A stretch of DNA of 20,344 nucleotides from an uncultured Lachnospiraceae bacterium. GTDB taxonomy: Bacteria > Bacillota > Clostridia > Lachnospirales > Lachnospiraceae. Where the stretch lies: contig CAKRGM010000043.1 of the NCBI GenBank assembly GCA_934330725.1, positions 1 through 20,344 of the forward strand, written 5' to 3'. The notes beneath the pieces are model-generated. The model had not been told where the DNA came from. It saw only the letters and a list, made by a program, of their open reading frames with translations, and made no database searches. A program made the translations under genes and the position numbers. Shown one piece after another: positions 8,787 to 15,098 of the stretch (positions within the stretch are counted from its first letter, which is position 1; each line of letters opens with the position of its first letter).

Positions 8787-9020
8787 ATGATAGAGGGAAT
8801 AGGAACAAATGAACGGTTATTGCGTTCAGATGTTACAAGGGAGGAAAGTAAGAAGATAGAAAAGGTGCTTAGGCAGAATAATATTTCTTACTTCGAGAAA
8901 TGGAAATATCATAGAGGGCTATTGAAATTTTTAAATAAGAGTGAAAATTCAAAATGTGATTTATATATCCATATGGATTCATTTGAAAAAGCAAAGAAGG
9001 CGCTGGGAGAAAAAGCCTGA
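8787..9020 (+). CDS. Small protein of unknown function (77 residues)
   Basis: I do not recognise this protein with confidence. It is soluble, charged and lacks a signal peptide or membrane segment. It reads as a possible alternation of helix and strand: TREESKKIEKVLRQNNISYF (helix then strand), a basic segment KWKYHRGLLKFLNK, then CDLYIHMDSFEKAKKAL (strand then helix). This loosely recalls the small DUF2007-like putative signal-transducing fold, but that is only a resemblance. A GAGG at 8773-8776 precedes the ATG by ten bases, and a terminator follows at 9037, so it looks like a genuine independent gene. Ordinary codon use and a clean start and stop support it being real. Confidence 0.7.
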   Translation: MIEGIGTNERLLRSDVTREESKKIEKVLRQNNISYFEKWKYHRGLLKFLNKSENSKCDLYIHMDSFEKAKKALGEKA

Positions 9021-9036
9021 CGTGTCTGGCTGTTAG

Positions 9037-9069
9037 AAAGGGACTTTTGTGTGTGACAGAAGTCCTTTT
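9037..9069 (+). terminator. Rho-independent terminator after the 77-residue gene
   Basis: Bases 9037-9050 pair with 9056-9069 in a 14-base-pair stem with two G-U pairs and a GTGTG loop. The T tract is the short CCTTTT at the end of the 3' arm. It separates the small gene from the amino-acid transporter. Confidence 0.75.
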
Positions 9070-9099
9070 GTATTGAAGAAAATCTGAGGAGAACAGGTG

Positions 9100-10650
9100 A
9101 TGAATAGAGAACCTAAAAAGTTTGGAGTTAAAAGATTCAGACTTATCGCACTGATGCTCATACTTATTATGACAGTTTCTGCATTTGCAGGGTGTGGTAA
9201 AAAAGAAAATGAAGATGATATGATCAAAAACAACAGATTTGTTGTTGGGTTTGATGCACAGTTTCCACCGTATGGTTACAAAGACGATAATGGTGAGTAT
9301 GTAGGATTTGATCTGGATCTTGCACAGGAGGTATGTGACAGGAATGGCTGGACACTGGTAAAGCAGGCTATTGACTGGGACAGCAAGGATATGGAGCTAA
9401 ATTCAGGGACAATAAGCTGTATATGGAATGGATTTACAATAAATGGTAGAGAAAATGATTATACATGGTCATCAGCATATATTGATAATTCACAGGTTGT
9501 TATTGTTAAGGCGGGGTCAGGTATAAAAAAACTGGACGACCTTAAGGGAAAGGTAGTTGCAGTGCAGACGGATTCATCAGCGCTTGCAGCTTTTACAGGT
9601 GATAATGCAACTGATGAAAATAAGGCTCTTGCGGCACAGTTTAGCCAGCTTCAGCAGATTCAGGATTATAATAGTGCGTTTATGAATCTTGAAGCCGGTT
9701 CGGTTGATGCAATCTGCATGGATACAGGAGTTGCAGATTATGAGATGTCAAAACGTGGCAATGGGTTTGTAAAACTTGATGAGTATGTATCTTCTGAAGA
9801 ATATGGCATTGGATTTAAAAAAGGAAATACGAAGCTCAGGGATGAGGTGCAGGAAGCTTTAAATGAGATGCTTGCTGATGGCTCATTCGAAAAAATTGCA
9901 GAAAAATGGGGACTTGGTGAGAGTGTGTGTCTCGGTAAGTCCGGTGCAGATGATGTTATGAAGGCTGAAGTTGAAGATAATAGCAGTTCAAATGCCATGG
10001 AGCAGTTTGCGGATACTGCAAAACAGCTTTCTTCAGGTATAATATCATCACTTGCCATATTTTTTCTGACGTTGCTGTTTTCATTACCACTTGGGTTGTT
10101 AATAGCATTTATAAGGATGTCTAAGAGCAGAGTACTCAGGTGGCTTGCAAAGATATACATATCAGTGCTCAGGGGTACGCCGTTGATGCTTCAGCTGCTG
10201 GTAGTATTTTTTGGTCCATATTACCTGTTTGGAGTATCACTTCCAGGAGCGTACAGGTTCTATGCAGTAATAATTGGATTTTCGTTAAATTATGCAGCGT
10301 ATTTTGCAGAAATATATCGTGCAGGTATCGAAGCAATTCCTACCGGCCAGTATGAGGCAGCAAAGATACTTGGATACACCAAAGCACAGACTTTTATTAG
10401 AATAGTATTTCCACAGATGTTAAAGAAAATCATACCTCCGGTAACTAATGAGGTAATCACACTTGTTAAGGATACATCACTGGCATTTGCACTTGCATAT
10501 ACAGAAATGTTTACTGTTGCAAAGCAGGTTGCAGCAGCATCTGCAAGTATAATGCCGCTTTTTACAGCAGGACTTTTCTATTATATATTCAATTTTATAG
10601 TTGCATTTGTAATGGAGAAAATCGAAAAAAGTATGCGTTATTATGAATAA
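9100..10650 (+). CDS. Amino-acid ABC transporter: lipoprotein binding domain fused to permease
   Basis: This 516-residue membrane protein combines the two non-ATPase parts of a polar amino-acid importer. Residues 12-32 form a lipoprotein signal ending in SAFAGCG with acylated Cys32. Residues about 45-275 are a type 3 (PBPb) substrate-binding domain: FVVGFDAQFPPYGYKDDNG, GFDLDLAQEV, and the late SEEYGIGFKKG. After a linker, about 305-515 is a HisM/GlnP-type permease with the ATPase-coupling EAA loop (EIYRAGIEAIPTGQYEAAKILGY, from 404). Lactococcal GlnP shows the same SBP-TMD fusion. Ligand is probably a polar amino acid (Gln, Glu, Arg, His or cystine); I cannot choose. GAGGAG at 9086-9091 favours the ATG at 9100 over the adjacent GTG at 9097. 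The ATPase follows after 83 bases. Confidence 0.92.
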   Translation: MNREPKKFGVKRFRLIALMLILIMTVSAFAGCGKKENEDDMIKNNRFVVGFDAQFPPYGYKDDNGEYVGFDLDLAQEVCDRNGWTLVKQAIDWDSKDMELNSGTISCIWNGFTINGRENDYTWSSAYIDNSQVVIVKAGSGIKKLDDLKGKVVAVQTDSSALAAFTGDNATDENKALAAQFSQLQQIQDYNSAFMNLEAGSVDAICMDTGVADYEMSKRGNGFVKLDEYVSSEEYGIGFKKGNTKLRDEVQEALNEMLADGSFEKIAEKWGLGESVCLGKSGADDVMKAEVEDNSSSNAMEQFADTAKQLSSGIISSLAIFFLTLLFSLPLGLLIAFIRMSKSRVLRWLAKIYISVLRGTPLMLQLLVVFFGPYYLFGVSLPGAYRFYAVIIGFSLNYAAYFAEIYRAGIEAIPTGQYEAAKILGYTKAQTFIRIVFPQMLKKIIPPVTNEVITLVKDTSLAFALAYTEMFTVAKQVAAASASIMPLFTAGLFYYIFNFIVAFVMEKIEKSMRYYE

Positions 10651-10733
10651 CAGACTGCCGGTACATAGTTTTGGAAATGACATGACTAAAGCAGACAGTT
10701 TTTTGAACCATTTGTTTAGAAATGAGGATTAGT

Positions 10734-11495
10734 ATGAAAGTATTACAAATGCATCACGTACAGAAAAGTTTTAATAATGTATGTGTTTTAAAGGATATAT
10801 CTATTGAAGTAAACGAAGGAGAGGTTCTTGCAATTCTTGGTCCGTCAGGTTCAGGTAAATCGACACTTTTAAGATGTGCGACTCTGCTTGAGGATATGGA
10901 TTACGGAACGCTTTCATATTGTGGCAACAGTGCAACAGTTAATGAGGAAACACAAAAGACACAGTATGCAGACAAAAAAGAACTGCAGAAAGTAAAAGAA
11001 AATTTCGGACTTGTTTTTCAGCAGTTTAATCTGTTTCCGCATTATACGGTTTTAAAAAATGTAATTGATGCCCCGGTTCATGTGCTTAAACGTAACAAAG
11101 AAGATGTAATAAAAGAAGCAAAGGAACTTCTTGAAAAAGTAGGACTGGGAGATAAATTTAATGATTATCCATGTCAGTTATCAGGTGGACAAAAGCAGCG
11201 TGTGGCCATAGTAAGAGCACTTGCGATGCATCCTAAGATATTGATATTTGATGAGCCTACATCTGCACTTGATCCTGAGATTACAGCAGAAATATTAAAA
11301 ATATTAAAAGAACTTGCAGCGAGCAAGATGACAATGATAATTGTTACACATGAGATACAGTTTGCTGCAAAGGTTGCAGACAGAGTTATTTTTATGGATG
11401 GTGGTGTCATAGTTGAGGAAGGAACACCATCGGAGGTAATAGATAATCCTGATAATGAAAGAACAAAGGCTTTTTTGCAGAAATTTAATGACTGA
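10734..11495 (+). CDS. Polar amino-acid ABC transporter ATP-binding protein (GlnQ type)
   Basis: This 253-residue ATPase powers the importer encoded just upstream and forms a homodimer on the cytoplasmic face. All motifs are intact: Walker A GPSGSGKST at 36-44, Q-loop VFQQFNLFPHYTVLKNV, signature LSGGQKQR from 149, Walker B ILIFDEPTSALD with Asp173 and catalytic Glu174, and switch His in VTHEIQFA. FQQFNLFPH is typical of the HisP/GlnQ family. The ATG at 10722 is also in frame, but GAGG at 10724-10727 lies six bases before the ATG at 10734, and the family usually starts close to the first strand (here MKVLQMHHVQKSF), so 10734 is chosen. Confidence 0.94.
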   Translation: MKVLQMHHVQKSFNNVCVLKDISIEVNEGEVLAILGPSGSGKSTLLRCATLLEDMDYGTLSYCGNSATVNEETQKTQYADKKELQKVKENFGLVFQQFNLFPHYTVLKNVIDAPVHVLKRNKEDVIKEAKELLEKVGLGDKFNDYPCQLSGGQKQRVAIVRALAMHPKILIFDEPTSALDPEITAEILKILKELAASKMTMIIVTHEIQFAAKVADRVIFMDGGVIVEEGTPSEVIDNPDNERTKAFLQKFND

Positions 11496-11517
11496 TGATG
11501 CGATGTAAAGTTGTTAA

Positions 11518-11681
11518 GGAATGGAGATTAGTGTGAAAAATCATGCTGATGCGATTGATTTCACACGGCTATTTGTGCCGCAGGCGCCACAAAGTAGCCA
11601 TGATCGCAGAGCTGAATCTTAAAATTCAGCTCGCGGTTCCTCCGACGCAAAGCGTCTGCGGAATGGGGATTAGTATGAAAA
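11518..11681. repeat. Hairpin-rich insertion bounded by a duplicated RBS/start segment
   Basis: The 22 bases at 11518-11539 and those at 11660-11681 match at 20 positions. Each contains GGAATGG, ATTAGT and a start codon (GTG in the first, ATG in the second) followed by GAAAA. Between them, in a locally GC-richer stretch, hairpins follow one another. GTGTGAAA 11531-11538 pairs with TTTCACAC 11559-11566. GGCTA...TAGCC at 11567-11599 encloses TTTGTG/CACAAA. GAGCTGAAT 11609-11617 pairs with ATTCAGCTC 11624-11632. GACGC 11644-11648 pairs with GCGTC 11652-11656. This looks like a small dispersed element that entered ahead of the dehydrogenase and left a duplicated initiation region; mobility is inferred. 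Confidence 0.65.
11533..11622 (+). CDS. Possible 29-residue micro-ORF within the hairpin element
   Basis: A GTG at 11533, preceded by GGAG at 11523-11526, opens a frame of 29 codons ending in TAA at 11620. The peptide would start MKNHADAIDFTRLFVPQAP. Its initiation region is the near-duplicate of the dehydrogenase start, so it may be a by-product of the insertion rather than a gene. If translated, it would run through the first two hairpins and stop inside the third, which could affect folding upstream of the dehydrogenase. Evidence is limited to the start site and open frame. Confidence 0.2.
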   Translation: MKNHADAIDFTRLFVPQAPQSSHDRRAES

Positions 11682-12658
11682 TATTTGTTTATAACATGAG
11701 AGAATTTGATGAAAAGGCATTTTTTGATAAATTTTCAGTAGAGTATGGTGTTGAATATGCGTATACAACACAGTCACCATGTCTTGAAAATGCAGATATG
11801 GCAAAAGGATATGACTGTGTTGACATTATAACAACAATAACAGATGCACAGTTAATAGACAGATTCAAGGAGCTTGGTGTAAAGTGTATAACAACAAGAA
11901 CAATTGGATTTGACCATATTGATATAAAGCATGCAAGGGAAGTTGGAGTCGGCGTAACACATGTAACGTATTCACCTTCGAGTGTTGCTGACTATACAAT
12001 AATGCTTATTCTTATGGGACTTAGAAAAATAAACTATATTATGCAGAAAGCGGACGTACAGGACTTTACATTAAATGGGAAAATGGGAAAGGAGCTTCCA
12101 AACTGTACTGTCGGAGTAATTGGAACCGGAAAAATAGGACGTACGGTTATAAAGCATTTGTCGGGATTCGGTAGCAAAATACTTGCATATGATATATATC
12201 CTAACGATGCAGTTAAAGAATATGCGCAGTATACGGATCTGGAAACTCTTATAAAACAGTCAGATGTAATTACACTTCATGCACCGGCTACGGACGATAA
12301 TTATCATATGATAGATAAAAAGGCTATAGGTAATATGAAGGATGGTGTTGTGATTATAAATTGTGCACGAGGTGCCCTGATTGATACAGATGCACTTATA
12401 GAAGGTATAGAAAGCCGGAAGGTAGGATTTGCCGGACTTGATGTTGTTGAACACGAAAGCGGACTGTATTACTTTGACAGATCGGGAGAGCCACTTGGCA
12501 ATGCAAGGCTTGCGATTCTTAAGTCATATTCGAATGTGCTTGTTTCACCACATACAGCATTTTATACAGATGAAGCAGTATCAAATATGGTTGAGAATTC
12601 AATTATCGGGGCGCTAAGATATATAAATAATGATCCGAATAAAGAATTTGTCTGCTAA
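11675..12658 (+). CDS. D-lactate dehydrogenase (D-2-hydroxyacid dehydrogenase, D-LDH/VanH type)
   Basis: This cytoplasmic NAD-dependent enzyme should reduce pyruvate, or a related 2-oxo acid, to the D-hydroxy acid. The 327-residue protein has the Rossmann motif VGVIGTGKIG (GTGKIG at 150-155) and the family catalytic triad Arg232 (NCARGALID), Glu261 (DVVEHE) and His293 (SPHTAFYT). Spacings of 29 and 32 residues equal those of Arg235, Glu264 and His296 in Lactobacillus D-LDH. The middle segment (SPSSVADYTIMLILMGLR, CTVGVIGTGKIGRTVI) strongly recalls VanH, but no VanA or VanX partner is present, so fermentation is the likelier role. The frame is open back to 11543, but that part is the inserted element. 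The ATG at 11675 has GGGG at 11665-11668. Confidence 0.88.
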   Translation: MKIFVYNMREFDEKAFFDKFSVEYGVEYAYTTQSPCLENADMAKGYDCVDIITTITDAQLIDRFKELGVKCITTRTIGFDHIDIKHAREVGVGVTHVTYSPSSVADYTIMLILMGLRKINYIMQKADVQDFTLNGKMGKELPNCTVGVIGTGKIGRTVIKHLSGFGSKILAYDIYPNDAVKEYAQYTDLETLIKQSDVITLHAPATDDNYHMIDKKAIGNMKDGVVIINCARGALIDTDALIEGIESRKVGFAGLDVVEHESGLYYFDRSGEPLGNARLAILKSYSNVLVSPHTAFYTDEAVSNMVENSIIGALRYINNDPNKEFVC

Positions 12659-12676
12659 ATAGAGGTTAGGCTACAG

Positions 12677-12719
12677 GCTGTCGCCATGATGATGAAAATC
12701 ATTATGGTGGCAGCTTTTT
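12677..12719 (+). terminator. Rho-independent terminator of the D-lactate dehydrogenase
   Basis: A 17-base-pair stem with three G-U pairs (12677-12693 with 12698-12714) closes a GAAA tetraloop and is followed by five Ts (12715-12719). Confidence 0.92.
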
Positions 12720-12751
12720 GTGTTTAATTATATAAAAACAACTAATATTAG

Positions 12752-12763
12752 TTGACACTAACA
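12752..12763. promoter_or_regulatory. Putative TetR operator over the -35 box
   Basis: On the reverse strand this reads TGTTAGTGTCAA, sharing the TGTTAG half-site with the other three sites. It covers the TTGACA -35 hexamer. On the forward strand it continues as AACAAATGAAT, which resembles the flanks of the two sites downstream of tetR. Binding here would block the tetR promoter. Confidence 0.4.
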
Positions 12764-12780
12764 AATGAATGTGATATGTT
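12752..12780 (+). promoter_or_regulatory. Promoter of the tetR gene
   Basis: The perfect -35 TTGACA (12752-12757) and the -10 TATGTT (12775-12780) are 17 bases apart. Transcription should begin near 12787, about 53 bases before the chosen ATG and before the alternative ATG at 12798, which would then have no ribosome binding site. Confidence 0.7.
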
Positions 12781-12785
12781 ATCAC

Positions 12786-12797
12786 TGTTAGCGTACA
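12786..12797. promoter_or_regulatory. Putative TetR operator at the tetR transcription start
   Basis: TGTTAGCGTACA lies at the predicted start of tetR transcription. It differs at one base from TGTTAGCGAACA at 13487-13498. A further TGTTAACA palindrome follows at 12799-12806. The placement fits autorepression. Confidence 0.5.
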
Positions 12798-12839
12798 ATG
12801 TTAACAAAAAATAAAATATTGAGCGGAATGGAGACTAAT

Positions 12840-13457
12840 ATGCCAAAAGACAAAACTGCAAGCCATATTCAGGTGGTGGCAGCTATGAGAGCTGAATTTC
12901 TTGAGAAAGGATTTGAGAATGCGTCAGTCAGAAGTATTGCAGCACGCGCAGGAATGTCTGCAGCAGGATTATACAGACACTATAAAAACAAAGAAGATAT
13001 GTTTGATGCTCTTATGCAGCCGCTTATCAAGGAAATTGATGGATGGCTTAATCATCACAGAAGTATGAAGTATGGCATGGTCGACAGGGGCGGTGCAGAC
13101 AAGGATACACTTTTTGGTGAGTCATTTATAGATCTTGTAAAAGATGTGTTATATCCACGCAGAGAAGAATTTAAGCTTTTGCTTAGTGGAGCGCGTGGAA
13201 CGAAGTATGAGAATTTTATTCATGATTTTGTAAAAGAGCAGCAAAAGGATATGATAAGGGCATTTGAATATATGGAAGCACACGGGTATGGTGTAAAGGT
13301 GCCAACACAGGAGGAACTGCATATGTTACTTAGTGCATATACTACAGCAGTATTTGAACCCATTATACATGGGTATTCACAGGAAAAAATGGAACATTGT
13401 CTTGATACATTGAGCCGGTTTTTTATGCCGGGCTGGATGGACATCATGGGATTATAG
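12840..13457 (+). CDS. TetR/AcrR-family transcriptional regulator
   Basis: This 205-residue protein is a one-component DNA-binding regulator that should act as a dimer and release DNA on ligand binding. The N-terminal helix-turn-helix is clear: AEFLEKGFENASVRSIAARAGMS followed by AAGLYRHYKNKEDMFDAL, about residues 15-58. The C-terminal ligand/dimer domain (about 60-205) is divergent and gives no ligand. The start is placed at 12840 because GGAG at 12830-12833 sits six bases upstream; the in-frame ATG at 12798 has none and lies near the predicted transcription start. It is flanked by terminators, has its own promoter with candidate operators, and the same site type recurs before the downstream transport genes. 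I infer that it represses both itself and them. Confidence 0.9.
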   Translation: MPKDKTASHIQVVAAMRAEFLEKGFENASVRSIAARAGMSAAGLYRHYKNKEDMFDALMQPLIKEIDGWLNHHRSMKYGMVDRGGADKDTLFGESFIDLVKDVLYPRREEFKLLLSGARGTKYENFIHDFVKEQQKDMIRAFEYMEAHGYGVKVPTQEELHMLLSAYTTAVFEPIIHGYSQEKMEHCLDTLSRFFMPGWMDIMGL

Positions 13458-13481
13458 AAAGGAGCCGAAAGGCTCCTTTTT
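13458..13481 (+). terminator. Rho-independent terminator of tetR
   Basis: AAAGGAGCC (13458-13466), a GAAA loop and GGCTCCTTT (13471-13479) form a perfect 9-base-pair stem immediately after the stop codon, with the T run extending to 13481. Confidence 0.93.
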
Positions 13482-13486
13482 ATTTA

Positions 13487-13498
13487 TGTTAGCGAACA
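13487..13498. promoter_or_regulatory. Putative TetR operator 1 upstream of the ECF cassette
   Basis: TGTTAGCGAACA is an inverted repeat TGTT-N4-AACA. It lies just after the tetR terminator, 24 bases centre to centre from the next site, and both are followed by an ATGAATTAGT direct repeat (13502-13511 and 13528-13537). Confidence 0.55.
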
Positions 13499-13510
13499 AA
13501 AATGAATTAG

Positions 13511-13522
13511 TGTTGGCTAACA
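13511..13522. promoter_or_regulatory. Putative TetR operator 2 upstream of the ECF cassette
   Basis: TGTTGGCTAACA is another TGTT-N4-AACA inverted repeat. TTGGCT inside it (13513-13518) could be the -35 of a weak promoter with GTTAAT at 13536-13541 as the -10, spaced 17 bases. If so, repressor bound here would cover the promoter of the transport genes. Confidence 0.55.
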
Positions 13523-13532
13523 AATATATGAA

Positions 13533-13742
13533 TTAGTTAATTGCGAAACTTTCAGGTTTTCAGGTATTGTCTGGCAAAATTAACAATTCACCGCAGGCAC
13601 GCTCGCGCTGCTTAGTGTTGGCAGCGGTACATAAGGCGGTAAAATACACCGCCTAAGTACCGGCCGCACTAAAGCACCTGCTTATGAATTTGTTAAATTT
13701 GCATAACTATGGCTCAAATTTATGAGTTTCGCAATTATCTAA
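13533..13742. repeat. 210-base imperfect inverted repeat, MITE-like, in the leader of the ECF operon
   Basis: The ends TTAGTTAATTGCGAAACT (13533-13550) and AGTTTCGCAATTATCTAA (13725-13742) are inverted repeats matching at 17 of 18 positions. Pairing continues inward: GCAGG 13593-13597 with CCTGC 13677-13681; GCTTAGTG near 13610 with CACTAAAGC 13667-13675; GGTAC 13626-13630 with GTACC 13657-13661; and GGCGGT with ACCGCC around the loop at 13641-13647. The whole unit is one long hairpin, GC-richer in the middle than its surroundings, with no coding frame. It ends 28 bases before the S-component ATG, so it would fold in the mRNA leader. Clear target-site duplications are not visible. The gene-free stretch 13458-13770 is fully accounted for by terminator, operators and this element. 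Confidence 0.75.
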
Positions 13743-13770
13743 ATAAATTATAAAAAGGAGAGAAAGTATA

Positions 13771-14361
13771 ATGAAAGAAAAAACAGGAAAGCTAACAGGA
13801 AAAGATCTTATTAATGTAGGTATTTATTCAGCCATATTATTTGTGGTCGTATTTGCGTCGGCAATGCTGGGGATGATACCGATAGGTTATCCGGCACTTA
13901 CTATAATTGTTCCGGTTATAGGTGGAATTATATTTATTCTGTTTCTTACAAAGGTAAAGAAATTTGGGATGATCTGGATTATGAGTCTCATAATGGGAGC
14001 ACTGATGCTGCTTACAGGAATGGGATATTATCCATTTATAATAAGTATATTTTCCGGGCTTATTACAGAGCTGATAGTAAAAAGCGGTAATTACTCGAGC
14101 AAAGTAAAATCAGTTGTGGCAAATGGAACATTCTTTATATGGGTTTGGGGAAACTACTTCCTTTTGTATTTTAACAGAGACGAATTTTTAGCATCAAGAG
14201 CGGAATCCATGGGAACAGGCTTCACAGATGCAATAAACAGCCTGCTTCCATTATGGACGTGTCCGCTTCTTCTTGTCATATGTATAGTAAGCGGAATTGT
14301 GGGTGGACTATTAGGAACATCAATGCTTAAGAAACACCTGAAAAAAGCGGGGATAGCATAA
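13771..14361 (+). CDS. ECF transporter S component, Trep_Strep (MptD) type
   Basis: This 196-residue integral membrane protein is the likely substrate-binding (S) component of an energy-coupling-factor importer. It has about five or six hydrophobic spans, including residues about 14-36, 40-60, 68-90 and 145-185, between a basic N-terminus (MKEKTGKLTGKDLINVGIYS) and a basic tail. The opening KLTGKDLINVGIYSAI and the GYPALTIIVPVIGGIIFIL segment fit the Trep_Strep family, whose members sit beside EcfT and EcfA genes and whose substrate is generally unassigned. AAGGAG at 13755-13760 precedes the ATG. The stop overlaps the next start by one base (TAATG), which indicates translational coupling to EcfT. 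The substrate cannot be deduced from sequence. Confidence 0.85.
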   Translation: MKEKTGKLTGKDLINVGIYSAILFVVVFASAMLGMIPIGYPALTIIVPVIGGIIFILFLTKVKKFGMIWIMSLIMGALMLLTGMGYYPFIISIFSGLITELIVKSGNYSSKVKSVVANGTFFIWVWGNYFLLYFNRDEFLASRAESMGTGFTDAINSLLPLWTCPLLLVICIVSGIVGGLLGTSMLKKHLKKAGIA

Positions 14362-15098
14362 TGAGAGGAATTCTTCAGGCGGATGTTGAAAACAGAGGAG
14401 TTGTAATTGATCCAAGAACGAAAATCTATTATATGCTTATTCTTTGTATATTTGTAATAGGTGGTGCCGGAGGATATAAGATGGGATGGATTCAGGCGTT
14501 TTTAAGTTTTATTCCATTTATTCTGTTTCTTACGGCAAATCAGTGGAAGTCGTTTGCTATATATTCAATGGCTTATGTTCTGGTATATTTTTTCAATGGC
14601 TGGATTGCAGGCTCGGTATCAGGAGTACCAAGAACAATTATAGCCATATTTGCAATGTTTATTCTTCGTATCATGCCATCACTTGTTATGGGAGCGTATA
14701 TTATGGGAACTACAACCGTAAGTGAATTTATTGCGTCCATGGAAAAAATGCATGTGCCGCAGCAGATATCCATTCCATTTGCAGTAATGTTCAGATTTTT
14801 TCCAACAGTTATGGAAGAATTCAAATCAATAAATGCAGCAATGGGCATGAGAGATATCCGTTTTGGAGGAAAAAATGCAGGTAAAATAGTAGAGTATCGT
14901 CTTATACCACTGATTGTATGTTCAGTAAATATAGGTAATGAATTATCGGCGGCAGCATTAACTAGGGGGCTTGGCACCGGAGTTAAAAGGACAAATGTCT
15001 GCAGAGTGGGATTCCATATTCAGGATGTACTTTTATTTATAGCCGGTATGCTCCCGGTTATCATGCTGATACTTAACAGACTGGGGGTGTTTGCATGA
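14361..15098 (+). CDS. ECF transporter transmembrane (T) component
   Basis: This 245-residue membrane protein is the EcfT/CbiQ-type scaffold that links the S component to the ATPases. After DPRTKIYYMLILCIF, typical of the family start, there are about five to six hydrophobic spans. Two cytoplasmic coupling-helix motifs with conserved Arg residues are visible: AAMGMRD and AALTRGLG. It overlaps the preceding gene by one base and the following ATPase gene by four (ATGA), so the three ECF genes are almost certainly one translationally coupled operon. No gene symbol is given because the family is shared among many ECF systems and the substrate is unknown. Confidence 0.92.
   Translation: MRGILQADVENRGVVIDPRTKIYYMLILCIFVIGGAGGYKMGWIQAFLSFIPFILFLTANQWKSFAIYSMAYVLVYFFNGWIAGSVSGVPRTIIAIFAMFILRIMPSLVMGAYIMGTTTVSEFIASMEKMHVPQQISIPFAVMFRFFPTVMEEFKSINAAMGMRDIRFGGKNAGKIVEYRLIPLIVCSVNIGNELSAAALTRGLGTGVKRTNVCRVGFHIQDVLLFIAGMLPVIMLILNRLGVFA

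Noticed and set aside
11543..11674. Upstream in-frame extension of the D-lactate dehydrogenase (44 extra residues)
   Set aside because: It translates the hairpin element, has no ribosome binding site at 11543, and the family start fits ATG 11675, which has a good site.
12798..12839. Earlier ATG for the TetR regulator
   Set aside because: It lies about ten bases after the predicted transcription start and lacks a ribosome binding site; ATG 12840 has GGAG six bases upstream.
13533..13742. Known riboswitch in the leader of the ECF operon
   Set aside because: I see no cobalamin, FMN, TPP, folate or other familiar riboswitch core; the pairing is one colinear hairpin.
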